DNA of 64,000 nt, taken from positions 2,480,001-2,544,000 of the forward strand of contig NZ_AP024463.1 in the NCBI RefSeq assembly GCF_019973735.1, in the 5' to 3' direction. Source of the stretch: Arachnia rubra. GTDB taxonomy: Bacteria > Actinomycetota > Actinomycetes > Propionibacteriales > Propionibacteriaceae. Position numbers and translations under genes: made by a program. Position 1 is the stretch's first letter. Each line of letters starts with the position of its first letter. The notes under the pieces are model-generated. The model was given only the letters and a program-made list of their open reading frames with translations. It was not told the origin of the DNA and did not search any database. Below, piece by piece: positions 1-9,266 of this stretch.

Positions 1-2460
1 CCCCGGATCCTGCTGGCCGACGCCGTCGGGCTGGGCAAGACCCTGGAGATCGGCATGATCCTGGCCGAGCTGATCCGGCGCGGCCGGGGTGAGCGGATCC
101 TCGTGGTGACCCCGCGCCACGTGCTGGAGCAGATGCAGCACGAGCTGTGGACGCGGTTCGCGATCCCGTTCGTGCGTCTCGACTCGCAGGGTGTGGCGCG
201 GGTCAAGCAGAAGCTGCCGGCCAGCCGGAACCCGTTCACCTATTTCCGCCGGGTCATCATCTCCATCGACACCCTCAAACAGGAGCGGTTCATCCACGAC
301 CTGCGCCGTCACCGCTGGGACGCCGTCGTGATAGACGAGTCGCACAACGTGACGAACTCCGAGACGCAGAACAGCCGGCTCGCGAGCGTCCTCGCACCGC
401 AGACCGACGCGCTGCTGCTGGCGTCCGCCACCCCGCACAACGGGAAGGCCAGCTCGTTCGCGAACCTGATCCGGCTCCTGGACCCGACCGCGGTCAGCGG
501 TGACGGGGAGCTCGACCTCGACCAGGTCAGGCAGCTGACGATCCGGCGGCACCGCCACAGCCCCGAGGTCGCCGAGGAGGTGGGCGCCGACTGGGCCGAA
601 CGCCGCGAACCCGACAACCGGCTCGTGCCCGCCTCCGCCGCCGAGAATGCCCTCACCGACGAGCTGGTCGCCACGTGGCTGTATCCGGCTTCTGGTGTCA
701 GCCCCTACTCCGGCAGCGGCAGGACGCTGTTCCCCTGGACCCTGGCCAAGGCCTTCCTCTCGTCGCCGGCCGCGCTGCACGAGACCATCACCAGCCGACT
801 CTCCCGCCTCGGCAACACGGCAGCTGCCTACACCGAAGCCACCGCCCTGCGACGCCTGGACGAGCTCAACAAAGCCTGCGACGCCTCGTCGGCGAAATAT
901 GACGAGCTGCTGCGCTACCTGAGGGGCATCGGTGTCAGCGCTGCCTCGCCGGTCAGGGCGGTGGTGTTCAGCGAGCGCGTCGCGACCCTCGGCTGGCTCG
1001 CTGACCGCCTCACCCGCGACCTGCGGCTCAAGCCGGACCAGGTCGAGGTCCTGCACGGCGGCCTGGCCGACGATGCCCAGCAGGAGATCGTGGAGAGTTT
1101 CAAGCAGGAGCACTCCCCCATCCGGCTCCTGATCACGGGGGACGTGGCCAGTGAGGGCGTCAACCTGCACCGGCAGTGTCACCACCTGATCCACTTCGAC
1201 ATCCCCTGGTCGCTGATCCGCATCGAGCAGCGCAACGGCCGCATCGACCGGTACGGGCAGCGGCGGCGTCCGGAGATCACGACCCTGCTGCTCGACCTCG
1301 CCAGCCCGCGGTTCGCGGGCGATGTGCGGGTGCTGGCCAGTCTCGTCCGCCGCGAGCATGAGGCGCACCTGGCGCTGGGTGACGCGGCGAGTCTGATGGG
1401 CCGCTACAGCGTCGCCGACGAGGAGGAGGCGATCCGGCAGGTCCTGGCGGGGGCCAGGGAGTTCGACGAGGTGGTGGCGGATCCCGCCTCCGCCGGTGAC
1501 GATGCTGAGGACTGGCTCCAGCAGCTCCTCGACTCGCCGCCCGCGCAGGAGGCCGCTGTCCGGCAGGCGGAGGAGCAGCGGCTGTACGAGCGTCCCGTCG
1601 ACTTCCTGCGCGACGCGCTGCGCGAGTACTACCCCAACCCGGAGGAGGCGCCGTCGGGACGCGACCAGGGCGGTGTCGCGTGGCGCGAGCATCCGGCCCA
1701 GCACCTGGTGGAGTTCACCCCGCCCGCGGACCTGCGGCAGCGGCTGGAGGTGCTGCCCAAGGGCTATCTGACGGAGCGGACGGTGCTGGAGCGGCTTCGC
1801 CTGGTGACCGACCGGGGCATCGCGAGGACTCTCCTGGAGGCTGCGCTCAGCGACCCTACCGGCTCCTCCTGGCCGGAGGCCCACTTCCTGGGGCCGCTGC
1901 ATCCCGTCCTGGACTGGGCCGCGGACCGTGCCCTGGCGCGGCTGTCGCGCAACGAGATCTTCGCCGTCCGCGGTGACGTCGATGCCCCGCGGGTGCTGCT
2001 GAACGGCACCCTGCTCAACCGCCGCGGCCAGGTGGTGGCGTCGTCTTGGCTGGCTGCCCGCTTCGAGCTCACCCAGCCGATGGTGACCCCGTATGCCTCG
2101 GCTGGCCAGATGCTCGCGGACGCCGGGCTGGTGACCGAGCGCATGAATCCCGGGCCGGTGGAGCTGCCCGGCCGCGACCTCATCGGCCCCGCCGTCGAGG
2201 CCGCGGAGGGGCATCTGGACAGGACTATGGTCGCGGCCCGGGAGGACGTCGAACGCCGCGTCGCCGCCTGGGTGCGGCGCGCGGAGACCTGGCAGGCCGA
2301 GGCCGACGCCCTCATCCAGCGCGGCGCGGTGCGGCAGCGCCGCAGCCTGGTGGAGCAGCAGGAACGCTTGAGCCGCGATATGAGTCCCGACCGGCAGCTG
2401 GTGCGGCCGCTGCTGGTGGTGCTGCCCGACGACACCCTGGAGGCGACCGATGGCCGATAG
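1..2460 (+). CDS. SNF2-type DEAD/DEAH helicase, DrmD-like (5' partial)
   Basis: The reading frame is open from base 1, so the start lies outside the window. The first codons already encode the Walker A motif (LADAVGLGKT). Further motifs are DESH (about nt 331-345), ASATPHNGK (about nt 424-450) and the C-terminal helicase motif QRNGRIDRYGQ (about nt 1227-1260). A long C-terminal part follows the helicase core. This is a superfamily 2, SNF2-like ATPase expected to translocate on double-stranded DNA. Layout and the adjoining giant adenine methyltransferase resemble DrmD of class 1 DISARM. The next gene starts inside this one (11-base overlap), so the two are translationally coupled. The helicase call is firm; DrmD membership is inference from architecture and context. 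Confidence 0.8.
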   Translation, partial: PRILLADAVGLGKTLEIGMILAELIRRGRGERILVVTPRHVLEQMQHELWTRFAIPFVRLDSQGVARVKQKLPASRNPFTYFRRVIISIDTLKQERFIHDLRRHRWDAVVIDESHNVTNSETQNSRLASVLAPQTDALLLASATPHNGKASSFANLIRLLDPTAVSGDGELDLDQVRQLTIRRHRHSPEVAEEVGADWAERREPDNRLVPASAAENALTDELVATWLYPASGVSPYSGSGRTLFPWTLAKAFLSSPAALHETITSRLSRLGNTAAAYTEATALRRLDELNKACDASSAKYDELLRYLRGIGVSAASPVRAVVFSERVATLGWLADRLTRDLRLKPDQVEVLHGGLADDAQQEIVESFKQEHSPIRLLITGDVASEGVNLHRQCHHLIHFDIPWSLIRIEQRNGRIDRYGQRRRPEITTLLLDLASPRFAGDVRVLASLVRREHEAHLALGDAASLMGRYSVADEEEAIRQVLAGAREFDEVVADPASAGDDAEDWLQQLLDSPPAQEAAVRQAEEQRLYERPVDFLRDALREYYPNPEEAPSGRDQGGVAWREHPAQHLVEFTPPADLRQRLEVLPKGYLTERTVLERLRLVTDRGIARTLLEAALSDPTGSSWPEAHFLGPLHPVLDWAADRALARLSRNEIFAVRGDVDAPRVLLNGTLLNRRGQVVASSWLAARFELTQPMVTPYASAGQMLADAGLVTERMNPGPVELPGRDLIGPAVEAAEGHLDRTMVAAREDVERRVAAWVRRAETWQAEADALIQRGAVRQRRSLVEQQERLSRDMSPDRQLVRPLLVVLPDDTLEATDGR

Positions 2461-5400
2461 CGACGCACTCCTGATCGTCGAGGACTGGATCAGCGAGCAC
2501 TACTTCACCACCGACGCCGACCGCGAGTCGTTCCGCGCCCAGGTGCTGGCGCGTGCCAAGCAGTGGAAGTCCGCCAGCGGCCAGACCACCGAGTCCCGGT
2601 TCACCGCCACCCGCTCCAGCCTGGCTGCCGGCCTGGCGGCCCTCTACAGCGACGATGATCCCAGCGCCGCCGCGGCCGACGCCATCCACGCCGAGCTGCT
2701 GCGGATCCTCGGCTACGTTCCCGGCCCCTACGAGACCGAGGTCAGCGGGCCGGTGCGGTGGCTTCGCTCCCCCAGTCTGCCCACCACACTCGCTGTCGTG
2801 GCGGCCCGGCCCGCGGCAGCCCTGGAGGACCTGTTCGCCAAGGACGCCCCGACCCTCGCCGAGCCTTTCGTCACCGACTCCCTGGACGAGATCGTCTCGG
2901 CGTCGCGGCTGGTCAGTCACCTGTTCCTGGCCGACGACCAGGTGCGGTTCGCGCTGATCCTGGCGGGACGGTGGCTGGTGGTGGCGGAGGCGTCGCGCTG
3001 GCCGGAGGGCCGCTACCTGGCCGTCGACATCCAGACAGTGGCCGAGCGCGGCGACGCCCGCCGCGGCGGCGAGATCCAGCGCGCGCTGACGGCCCTCGAT
3101 GCCGAGTCGCTGGCGCCTGACGCCGAGGGTGACATCTGGTGGGACGGGGTGCTGGAGGAGTCGGTGCGGCACACCGTCGGGGTGTCGGCGGATCTGCGGG
3201 AGGGGGTGAGGACCTCCATCGAGATCATCGCGAACGAGGTGGTGGACCGGCGGCGCGCCCGCGGCCTGGCGCCCCTCCCGGCGGCGGACGCACAACCGCT
3301 GGCGCTGCAGTCGCTGCGGTTCCTCTACCGCATCTTGTTCCTCCTCTACGCGGAGGCTTCGCCGCAGCTGCGGATCCTGCCGGTCGGTGACCCCGACTAC
3401 GCCCGCGGCTACTCCCTGGACCGGCTGCGGGAGCTGATCCAGGTGGAGCTGACCTCGGCGTCTCTGCAGGGGACGCATCTGTACGAGTCGCTGGGGGTGC
3501 TGTTCCGGCTCGTCAACCACGGCCACAGCCCGCGGGGCGATGGCGGCATCCAGCGTGGCCTGGAGTTCCAGGGGTTGCGCGCCGACCTGTTCCAGCCCGG
3601 GGCGACGGCCCTCATCGACGAGGTGGGCCTGGGCAATGGTGCTCTGCAGGAAGTGCTGCGGCGGCTGCTGCTCAGCAGGGAGCGGGCCGGGCGGGAGCGC
3701 GGTTTCATCTCCTATGTGGAGCTGGGCATCAACCAGCTGGGCGCCGTCTATGAGGGGTTGATGAGCTACAGCGGCTCGTTCGCCACCGAGGATCTGTACG
3801 AGGTCGCGCCCGACGGCAACCCGGAGAAGGGGTCGTGGGTGGTGCCGGTGCGACGCTGCGAACACCTCCGCGAGGGCGACTTCGTCACCGACACCGACCC
3901 GGTCACCGGGCAGCGAACCCGCCGCCGCTACGGTCGCGGCCAGTTCGTGTTCCGGCTGTCCGGGCGGGAGCGGCAGCGTTCCGCGTCGTACTACACCCCC
4001 GAGGTGCTGACCCGCTTCACGGTCTCCCAGGCCCTCGCGGAGCTTCTCGGCGACGACCTGCCCGCCGAGCGCATCCTCTCACTGACGGTGTGCGAGCCGG
4101 CGCTCGGGTCGGGGGCGTTCGCCATCGAGGCGACCCGCCAGCTGGCTGAGGAGTATCTGCGCCGCCGGCAGGAGGAGCTGGGCGTGCGGATCGACCCCGA
4201 CGACTACGCCGCCGAGTTGCAGCGCGTCAAGGCGTACATCGCGCTGCACAACGTCTATGGGGTGGATCTGAATGCCACCGCGGTGGAGTTCGCGGAGATC
4301 ACGCTGTGGCTGGACACCATGGCCCCTGGCCTGGCTGCGCCGTGGTTCGGGCTCAGGCTACAGCGCGGCAACTCCCTCGCCGGGGCCTCCCGCGCCTGCT
4401 ACACGCGGGCGCAGGTGAATGACAGAACCTGGCTGACTACCCCGCCGGCGGCGGTGCCGCTGACTGACATCGCTGAGCGGGTCGCGCAGAACCGGCAGGA
4501 GCTGAGCGGTGTCGATGGACGCATCCACCACTGGTTGCTGCCCGCCGCGGGGTGGGGTGCGACGGCGGAGTCCAAGGAGGCCAAGGCACTCGTCCCGGAG
4601 CGGGTCAAGCGGCTCAAGGCGTGGCGGCGAGGCCTCAAGACCAAACCGTCGAAACAGCAGCTGAACAAGCTGGTGGCGATCGCCCACCAAGCCGACGAGC
4701 TGTGGGCTCTGGCCTACCGCCGGCTGCACGTCGCCGAGCAGGAGTCTGCCCGCGACATCCCATTGTTCGGGCGGGAGCCATCGGGGCACGGGTCACGGGT
4801 CACGCGGGAGCAGATTGAACAGAGCCTCGCCGACGAGAACGGGGCCTACCGCCGGCTGCGGCGCATGATGGACGCGTGGTGTGCGCTGTGGTTCTGGCCG
4901 CTCACCGGCCGGGAGGTGGAGCCACCGACCCTGGGCCAGTGGATCACCGCGGCGGAAGGCATCCTGGGAGCCGAGCGCCCAGCAAGGGAGAAACACGCCC
5001 TGCCCGGCCAGGAGCAGCTGACCCCCACCGACGCCTGGACCGCGCTGGCCGACCAGGAAGACTTCGTCCTCATCAGCGGCAGCGCCCGGCCTGTCGAGGA
5101 GGTCCTTGAGGAGCATCCCTGGCTCAAAGTCTGCGAACAGGTCGCAGCCCGGCAGGGCTTCTTCCACTGGCAGCTGGACTTCGCCACCGTCTTCGGCCGC
5201 GGCGGCTTCGACCTCCAAGTCGGCAACCCACCCTGGGTGAGGCCCGACGTGGACATCGAGGCTCTGCTTGCCGAGGGGGATCCCTGGTGGCAGCTGGCGC
5301 TCAAGCCCTCCGAGGCCGCCAAACGCGAGAAACGAGCCGAGTCCCTGGCCCTTCCTGGAGTCGCCGATTCTGTGCTCGACGGCGAAAACGAGATCATCGC

Positions 5401-7066
5401 CCTCCGCGAATTCGTCTCCGACATCACCACCTACCCCATCCTCAGCGGACTCCGCCCAGACCTCTATCGCTGCTTCATGGCACGCACCTGGAAGCACATC
5501 TCAAAACAAGGTGTCATAGCCTTGCTGCATCCGGAAACCCACTTCACTGATGAGAACGCAGGTCTTCTCCGCAAAGAAGTTTATGAACGATTGCGACGAC
5601 ACTGGCAATTCGGCAACGACTTGAAGCTTTTCGCAGAAATAGATAACCACAACTCCTACGGCGTACACATTTATGGGGCCAGTAACTCCAACATCAATTT
5701 TATTCAGGCAGCTAACCTATATCATCCTGAAACAGCAGAGCGCTCCTTCCACCACGATGGATCCGGGGAAGAGCCTGGAGCCAAACATGAAGGGCACTGG
5801 GACCAGCGTCCACATGCCGCCCGCCTTCAGCATGTAACGATTGAGACTCTTGAGATGTGGCGGGACCTCCTCGAACCACCAAACAGCCCCGCATCTCGGA
5901 CACGAATGCTGTACACCGTCAATCGCACTGCGGCCAGGGTGCTGGCGAAGCTTGGGACAGCGCCCCGAGTGGGTTCTCTTGGGCTTGAATTCTCGGCTGG
6001 CTGGAACGAGAAGACCGACCGTGTAAAGGGGCGTTTTATCCAGGAATGGGGACGAGTTGACTCCTGGGATGAGGCGATCCTGCAGGGACCACATATTTTC
6101 GTAGGCAACCCGGCTTCCAAATCACCCAATTCCACGCTCAAGTCAAACAAGGACTGGTCCCCTATAAACCTGGAAATCCTCGCCCCTGATGCCCTGCCCG
6201 TCACCGCCTACAAACCCGCTGGCAGCCGCGAGGAGTACGACACCAGGTACGGAGACTGGAAGACCGGACCAGTCCGAGACCACTACCGGGTCGCCTGGCG
6301 CGCCATGGCGGCTAATCGCGGTGAACGCACCCTCATACCAGCCATCATTCCCCCAGGAGCTACGCACGTACACACTGTCAGTTCCCTAGGAACTGGAAAT
6401 ATGCCACGAGATCTAGTCATAGTTGCTGGTTCCTTGTCAACGTTGCTCAATGATTTCGCGGTGCGATCTTCACCAAAAAGCGCAATCACCATGGATGTCA
6501 TTCGTCGACAAGCAATCCCACCCCTGGACCATCCGCTGCTGCCTCGGCTTCTTCTGCGGACTCTGAGGCTGAATTGCCTCACGGATGCCTATGCCGATGT
6601 GTGGGAGGAGGTCTGGGATCCGGTGTTCGCGGAAGATGAGTGGCTGCTGCCTCCGGGGTATGAGGGTGCTCCGCGTATGGGTGATGTCGGCTCGCGGTGG
6701 ACTCCGGCGACGCCGCTGCGCCGGGACATCGACCGCCGCAATGCCCTGGTCGAGATTGACGCGCTGATGGCCACGATGCTCGGCGTCACGGCCGATGAGT
6801 TGTGCACCATCTACCGCACCCAGTTCGCGGTCCTCCACGGCTACGACCAGACCAGCTACATCTTCGACGCCAACGGCCGCATCGTCCCGAACCCGGTCCT
6901 GGTCGCCTGGCGCAAGAAGGGCGGCCGCATCACCCAAGAGGAACGCACCCACCCCCACCCAGGCGGCAAGACCTACACCTACGACCTCCCCTTCGCCCCA
7001 AGAAACCGCGAAACCGACTTCCGAACAGCCATAACCGCCCTCCGGTCCAAGCAGAAAGGTCACTAG
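2450..7066 (+). CDS. Large N6-adenine DNA methyltransferase, DrmMI/PglX-like
   Basis: This is a 1538-residue protein. The SAM-binding motif I region (CEPALGSGAF) is near residue 550 and the amino-methyltransferase motif IV NPPW near residue 925. That order is typical of Eco57I/PglX-type adenine methylases. About 540 residues precede the catalytic core, and residues about 1000-1370 probably hold target recognition. It would methylate host DNA so that partner helicases attack only unmodified DNA. The ATG at 2450 overlaps the end of the helicase gene. The DNA from about 5490 to 6560, covering the putative recognition region, is visibly more AT-rich than the rest of the gene, suggesting a swapped domain. 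Other possible assignments are BREX PglX or a stand-alone type IIG-like enzyme. No nuclease motif was recognised. Confidence 0.82.
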   Translation: MADSDALLIVEDWISEHYFTTDADRESFRAQVLARAKQWKSASGQTTESRFTATRSSLAAGLAALYSDDDPSAAAADAIHAELLRILGYVPGPYETEVSGPVRWLRSPSLPTTLAVVAARPAAALEDLFAKDAPTLAEPFVTDSLDEIVSASRLVSHLFLADDQVRFALILAGRWLVVAEASRWPEGRYLAVDIQTVAERGDARRGGEIQRALTALDAESLAPDAEGDIWWDGVLEESVRHTVGVSADLREGVRTSIEIIANEVVDRRRARGLAPLPAADAQPLALQSLRFLYRILFLLYAEASPQLRILPVGDPDYARGYSLDRLRELIQVELTSASLQGTHLYESLGVLFRLVNHGHSPRGDGGIQRGLEFQGLRADLFQPGATALIDEVGLGNGALQEVLRRLLLSRERAGRERGFISYVELGINQLGAVYEGLMSYSGSFATEDLYEVAPDGNPEKGSWVVPVRRCEHLREGDFVTDTDPVTGQRTRRRYGRGQFVFRLSGRERQRSASYYTPEVLTRFTVSQALAELLGDDLPAERILSLTVCEPALGSGAFAIEATRQLAEEYLRRRQEELGVRIDPDDYAAELQRVKAYIALHNVYGVDLNATAVEFAEITLWLDTMAPGLAAPWFGLRLQRGNSLAGASRACYTRAQVNDRTWLTTPPAAVPLTDIAERVAQNRQELSGVDGRIHHWLLPAAGWGATAESKEAKALVPERVKRLKAWRRGLKTKPSKQQLNKLVAIAHQADELWALAYRRLHVAEQESARDIPLFGREPSGHGSRVTREQIEQSLADENGAYRRLRRMMDAWCALWFWPLTGREVEPPTLGQWITAAEGILGAERPAREKHALPGQEQLTPTDAWTALADQEDFVLISGSARPVEEVLEEHPWLKVCEQVAARQGFFHWQLDFATVFGRGGFDLQVGNPPWVRPDVDIEALLAEGDPWWQLALKPSEAAKREKRAESLALPGVADSVLDGENEIIALREFVSDITTYPILSGLRPDLYRCFMARTWKHISKQGVIALLHPETHFTDENAGLLRKEVYERLRRHWQFGNDLKLFAEIDNHNSYGVHIYGASNSNINFIQAANLYHPETAERSFHHDGSGEEPGAKHEGHWDQRPHAARLQHVTIETLEMWRDLLEPPNSPASRTRMLYTVNRTAARVLAKLGTAPRVGSLGLEFSAGWNEKTDRVKGRFIQEWGRVDSWDEAILQGPHIFVGNPASKSPNSTLKSNKDWSPINLEILAPDALPVTAYKPAGSREEYDTRYGDWKTGPVRDHYRVAWRAMAANRGERTLIPAIIPPGATHVHTVSSLGTGNMPRDLVIVAGSLSTLLNDFAVRSSPKSAITMDVIRRQAIPPLDHPLLPRLLLRTLRLNCLTDAYADVWEEVWDPVFAEDEWLLPPGYEGAPRMGDVGSRWTPATPLRRDIDRRNALVEIDALMATMLGVTADELCTIYRTQFAVLHGYDQTSYIFDANGRIVPNPVLVAWRKKGGRITQEERTHPHPGGKTYTYDLPFAPRNRETDFRTAITALRSKQKGH

Positions 7067-7067
7067 T

Positions 7068-8249
7068 ATGCGTTTCGTTGAGGGGGTCGATATCCCTGAG
7101 GAAGTCCTTGAAGCCCACCGCGAGGGAAAACTTGTGTTGTTCGTGGGGGCTGGAGCATCAAAAGCCTCGCCATCCAACTTGCCTCTCTTCGACGAACTTG
7201 CGAAAAAGCTCGGGAAGCTGGCAAGGAAGGAGTTTAACGACGAAGACAAGGCCAGGATAGATACCTATATAGGCTCTCTGCCCGATGATTTCGACACTCA
7301 CCGACACGCCGCCAAGCTACTTCGCCCAGAGGGCTCTACCCCCAACGACCTGCACCGCGCCCTGGTGCGGCTCGCCACCTGCGGCAAAGCAGTGCGGATT
7401 GTGACAACAAATTTTGACAATCACCTGTCAGATGCAGCAAAGGAACTCGGTCTCGACCTCGGCGACCAATGGATTGGCCCCGCCCTCCCCCTTGGACGTG
7501 ACTTCCAGGGCATTGTGCATCTACACGGATCACTCACACGACATCACAAAGAACTAATTCTGGATGACCGAGACTTTGGCCGCGCATACTTCGGAGATGG
7601 CTGGGCTCCAAGGTTCCTCCAACCCATGTTCGCAGAGTACGTGGTGCTCTTCGTTGGCTACAGCCTCAGCGACACCGTAATGCGTTACCTGACGCTGGGC
7701 CTACCCTCCAAAACCTCAAGGTACACACTAGTACCCAAAGCAGCCGAGGGAGATTTCAGCGAGACCGACCTAACCCGACTGCAGGTCACCCAGATTACCT
7801 ACCCCAATAGCGACGGTAAGCACACATCCTTACCCCAGGCTCTTGAAAACTGGGCTCAATGGATAGTGATGAAACCAGAGCAGCACCAGAAACGCACTAA
7901 TGACTTGATTAATAAGAAAGAAACGGGCGAACCGCTCTCTCCTGTCGAGGAGGACTACCTACATTCTAGAATCTCAACAATAGAGGGCGCCTCAACCTTT
8001 ACAAAAACAGCCCGCTCGCCTGAATGGCTGAACTGGCTAAAAAGACTGCCCGACTTCGAGGCAATTTTCGCACACAGCGGCGAACTATCAAGCCCTGCAT
8101 TAGCACTAGCGGAATGGTTCACGAAACACTTCGTCGCTGCGCCGACGGCAAGTAGAGCTGCCATGGATTCACTTTGTCAACATCAGCAGACCGGCGGTGT
8201 CAAGTGGTGGAAGCAACGAGTAGTTTCTGGAAAGCTTCTCGTGGGGTGA
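7068..8249 (+). pseudogene. SIR2-type NADase, N-terminal half, split by IS30
   Basis: Residues 1-375 belong to the host gene; the last 18 codons before the stop are read from the IS30 element. SIR2 motifs are clear: FVGAGAS (NAD loop), TTNFDNH (catalytic Asn), IVHLHGS (catalytic His) and LFVGYSLSD. The ATG follows AGAAAGG by 8 bases and lies 1 base after the methyltransferase stop, so it belongs to that operon. Proteins of this kind deplete NAD during phage infection. The other half is at 9267-11696. Joining base 8192 to base 9270 gives one continuous frame of 1183 codons. In its present form the protein loses its C-terminal sensor or effector region and is probably inactive, although the SIR2 domain itself is complete. 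Confidence 0.85.
8193..8217 (+). repeat. IS30 left terminal inverted repeat
   Basis: This begins GGCGGTGTCA and ends AGCAAC, matching the reverse complement of 9242-9266 at 19 of 25 positions. The transposase stop codon lies inside it. Confidence 0.85.
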
Positions 8250-9240
8250 GGTAGCCGAGGGTGGCTCGGGGGCGTTCGTTCAGTTCTTCGGCGATGGCTG
8301 TGAGATAGGGCTGGTGTTGGGGGATGGGAGTGCCTTTGGGTAGGTAGTCACGGATGAGTCGGTTGGTGTTCTCATTGCTGCCGCGTTCCCAGGGAGAGTG
8401 GGGATGGGCGAAGTACACCGGCATCTGGGTGGCCATGGTGAACGCGGCGTGCCGGGCCATCTCAGAGCCCTGATCCCAGGTCAGGGTGCCCTTCATCAAT
8501 TCGGGCAGCCCAGTGATGTGGTCGATCAGGGCGTCACACACCCCGTCTGCGTTCTTGCCCTTCGGCAGGGCGAGGATCGTGACGAACCGGGTGGTTCGTT
8601 CGACGAGGGTGATCGCGGCTGTTCTGCCGTAGGCGCCGATGATCAAGTCTCCTTCCCAATGACCGGGAACCTTCCGTCCTGTAACCTCCTGAGGCCGCTG
8701 ATCGATACTGACCATTCCCACAATCGGGGATTTCCGCTCACCCAAACGACGCCGGGACTGACGGCTAGTGCGTTTCGACCCGAGCATGACACCGTGCTCC
8801 CGCAGCGTCTTCTTCGGCATCGCATAAATCCAGGTGTAGATCGCTTCATGAGACACGCTCGCTCCTTGGGCCGTGGGGGAACCCTGACACGGTTCAAGCC
8901 TGTCACCCCCAGCCTCAGCACGTAATCTTCCCGCGATCTGACGTGGTGTACGAGACCTCCGAAGATCAGCAATCACCCGCTGCTTCAACACCAGATCAGC
9001 ATCAATCTTGCGGGGCTTGGGCCGGGCACGCCGCCGCTGCGCAGCTACATCAGCAGCCACACACTTGTACCCCGTCTCACCCTGATTCCGGGCCACTTCC
9101 CGCGAAACCACCGACACATCCCTACCAATCCGCCGAGCAATCTCACGCAACCCACACCCCTCCGCCAAACCCCTCGCGATCCCAGCCCGATCCGTCACCG
9201 TCAACAACCGCCGCACCAACAACCCCTCCCTAACAAACAC
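8200..9240 (-). CDS. IS30-family transposase
   Basis: This is a 346-residue protein. The N-terminal HTH (LREIARRIGRDVSVVSREV) is followed by a DDE catalytic core: Asp in GHWEGDLIIG, Asp in LTWDQGSEMA and Glu in ERGSNENTNR, with the usual IS30 spacing. It is full length for the family and shows no frameshift, so it should be active. The longest frame uses GTG at 9240, one base inside the right inverted repeat. GTG at 9216 has a better ribosome site (AGGGAGGGG, 6 bases upstream) and may be the true start. It lies opposite to the gene it interrupts. Confidence 0.93.
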   Translation of the reverse strand: MFVREGLLVRRLLTVTDRAGIARGLAEGCGLREIARRIGRDVSVVSREVARNQGETGYKCVAADVAAQRRRARPKPRKIDADLVLKQRVIADLRRSRTPRQIAGRLRAEAGGDRLEPCQGSPTAQGASVSHEAIYTWIYAMPKKTLREHGVMLGSKRTSRQSRRRLGERKSPIVGMVSIDQRPQEVTGRKVPGHWEGDLIIGAYGRTAAITLVERTTRFVTILALPKGKNADGVCDALIDHITGLPELMKGTLTWDQGSEMARHAAFTMATQMPVYFAHPHSPWERGSNENTNRLIRDYLPKGTPIPQHQPYLTAIAEELNERPRATLGYLTPREAFQKLLVASTT

Positions 9241-9241
9241 T

Positions 9242-9266
9242 GTTGCTACGACCCTATGACACCACC
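9242..9266 (-). repeat. IS30 right terminal inverted repeat
   Basis: This is the right end of the element, beginning GTTGCT and ending TGACACCACC on the plus strand. It is immediately followed by ACC, the second copy of the target duplication. Confidence 0.85.

Larger units (their letters stand above)
8193..9266. mobile_element. IS30-family insertion sequence, about 1074 bp
   Basis: Terminal inverted repeats are 25 bp (8193-8217 and 9242-9266) and match at 19 of 25 positions; both end in the conserved block AGCAAC. The trinucleotide ACC flanks both sides (8190-8192 and 9267-9269), a 3-base target duplication that fits IS30. The element carries one transposase gene on the minus strand. Near-perfect ends, an intact transposase and an undamaged target reading frame on both sides indicate a recent, potentially reversible insertion. 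Confidence 0.92.

Noticed and set aside
2312-3865. 517-codon minus-strand open frame
   Set aside because: It is the shadow of the methyltransferase gene; His/Gln/Arg-rich low complexity.
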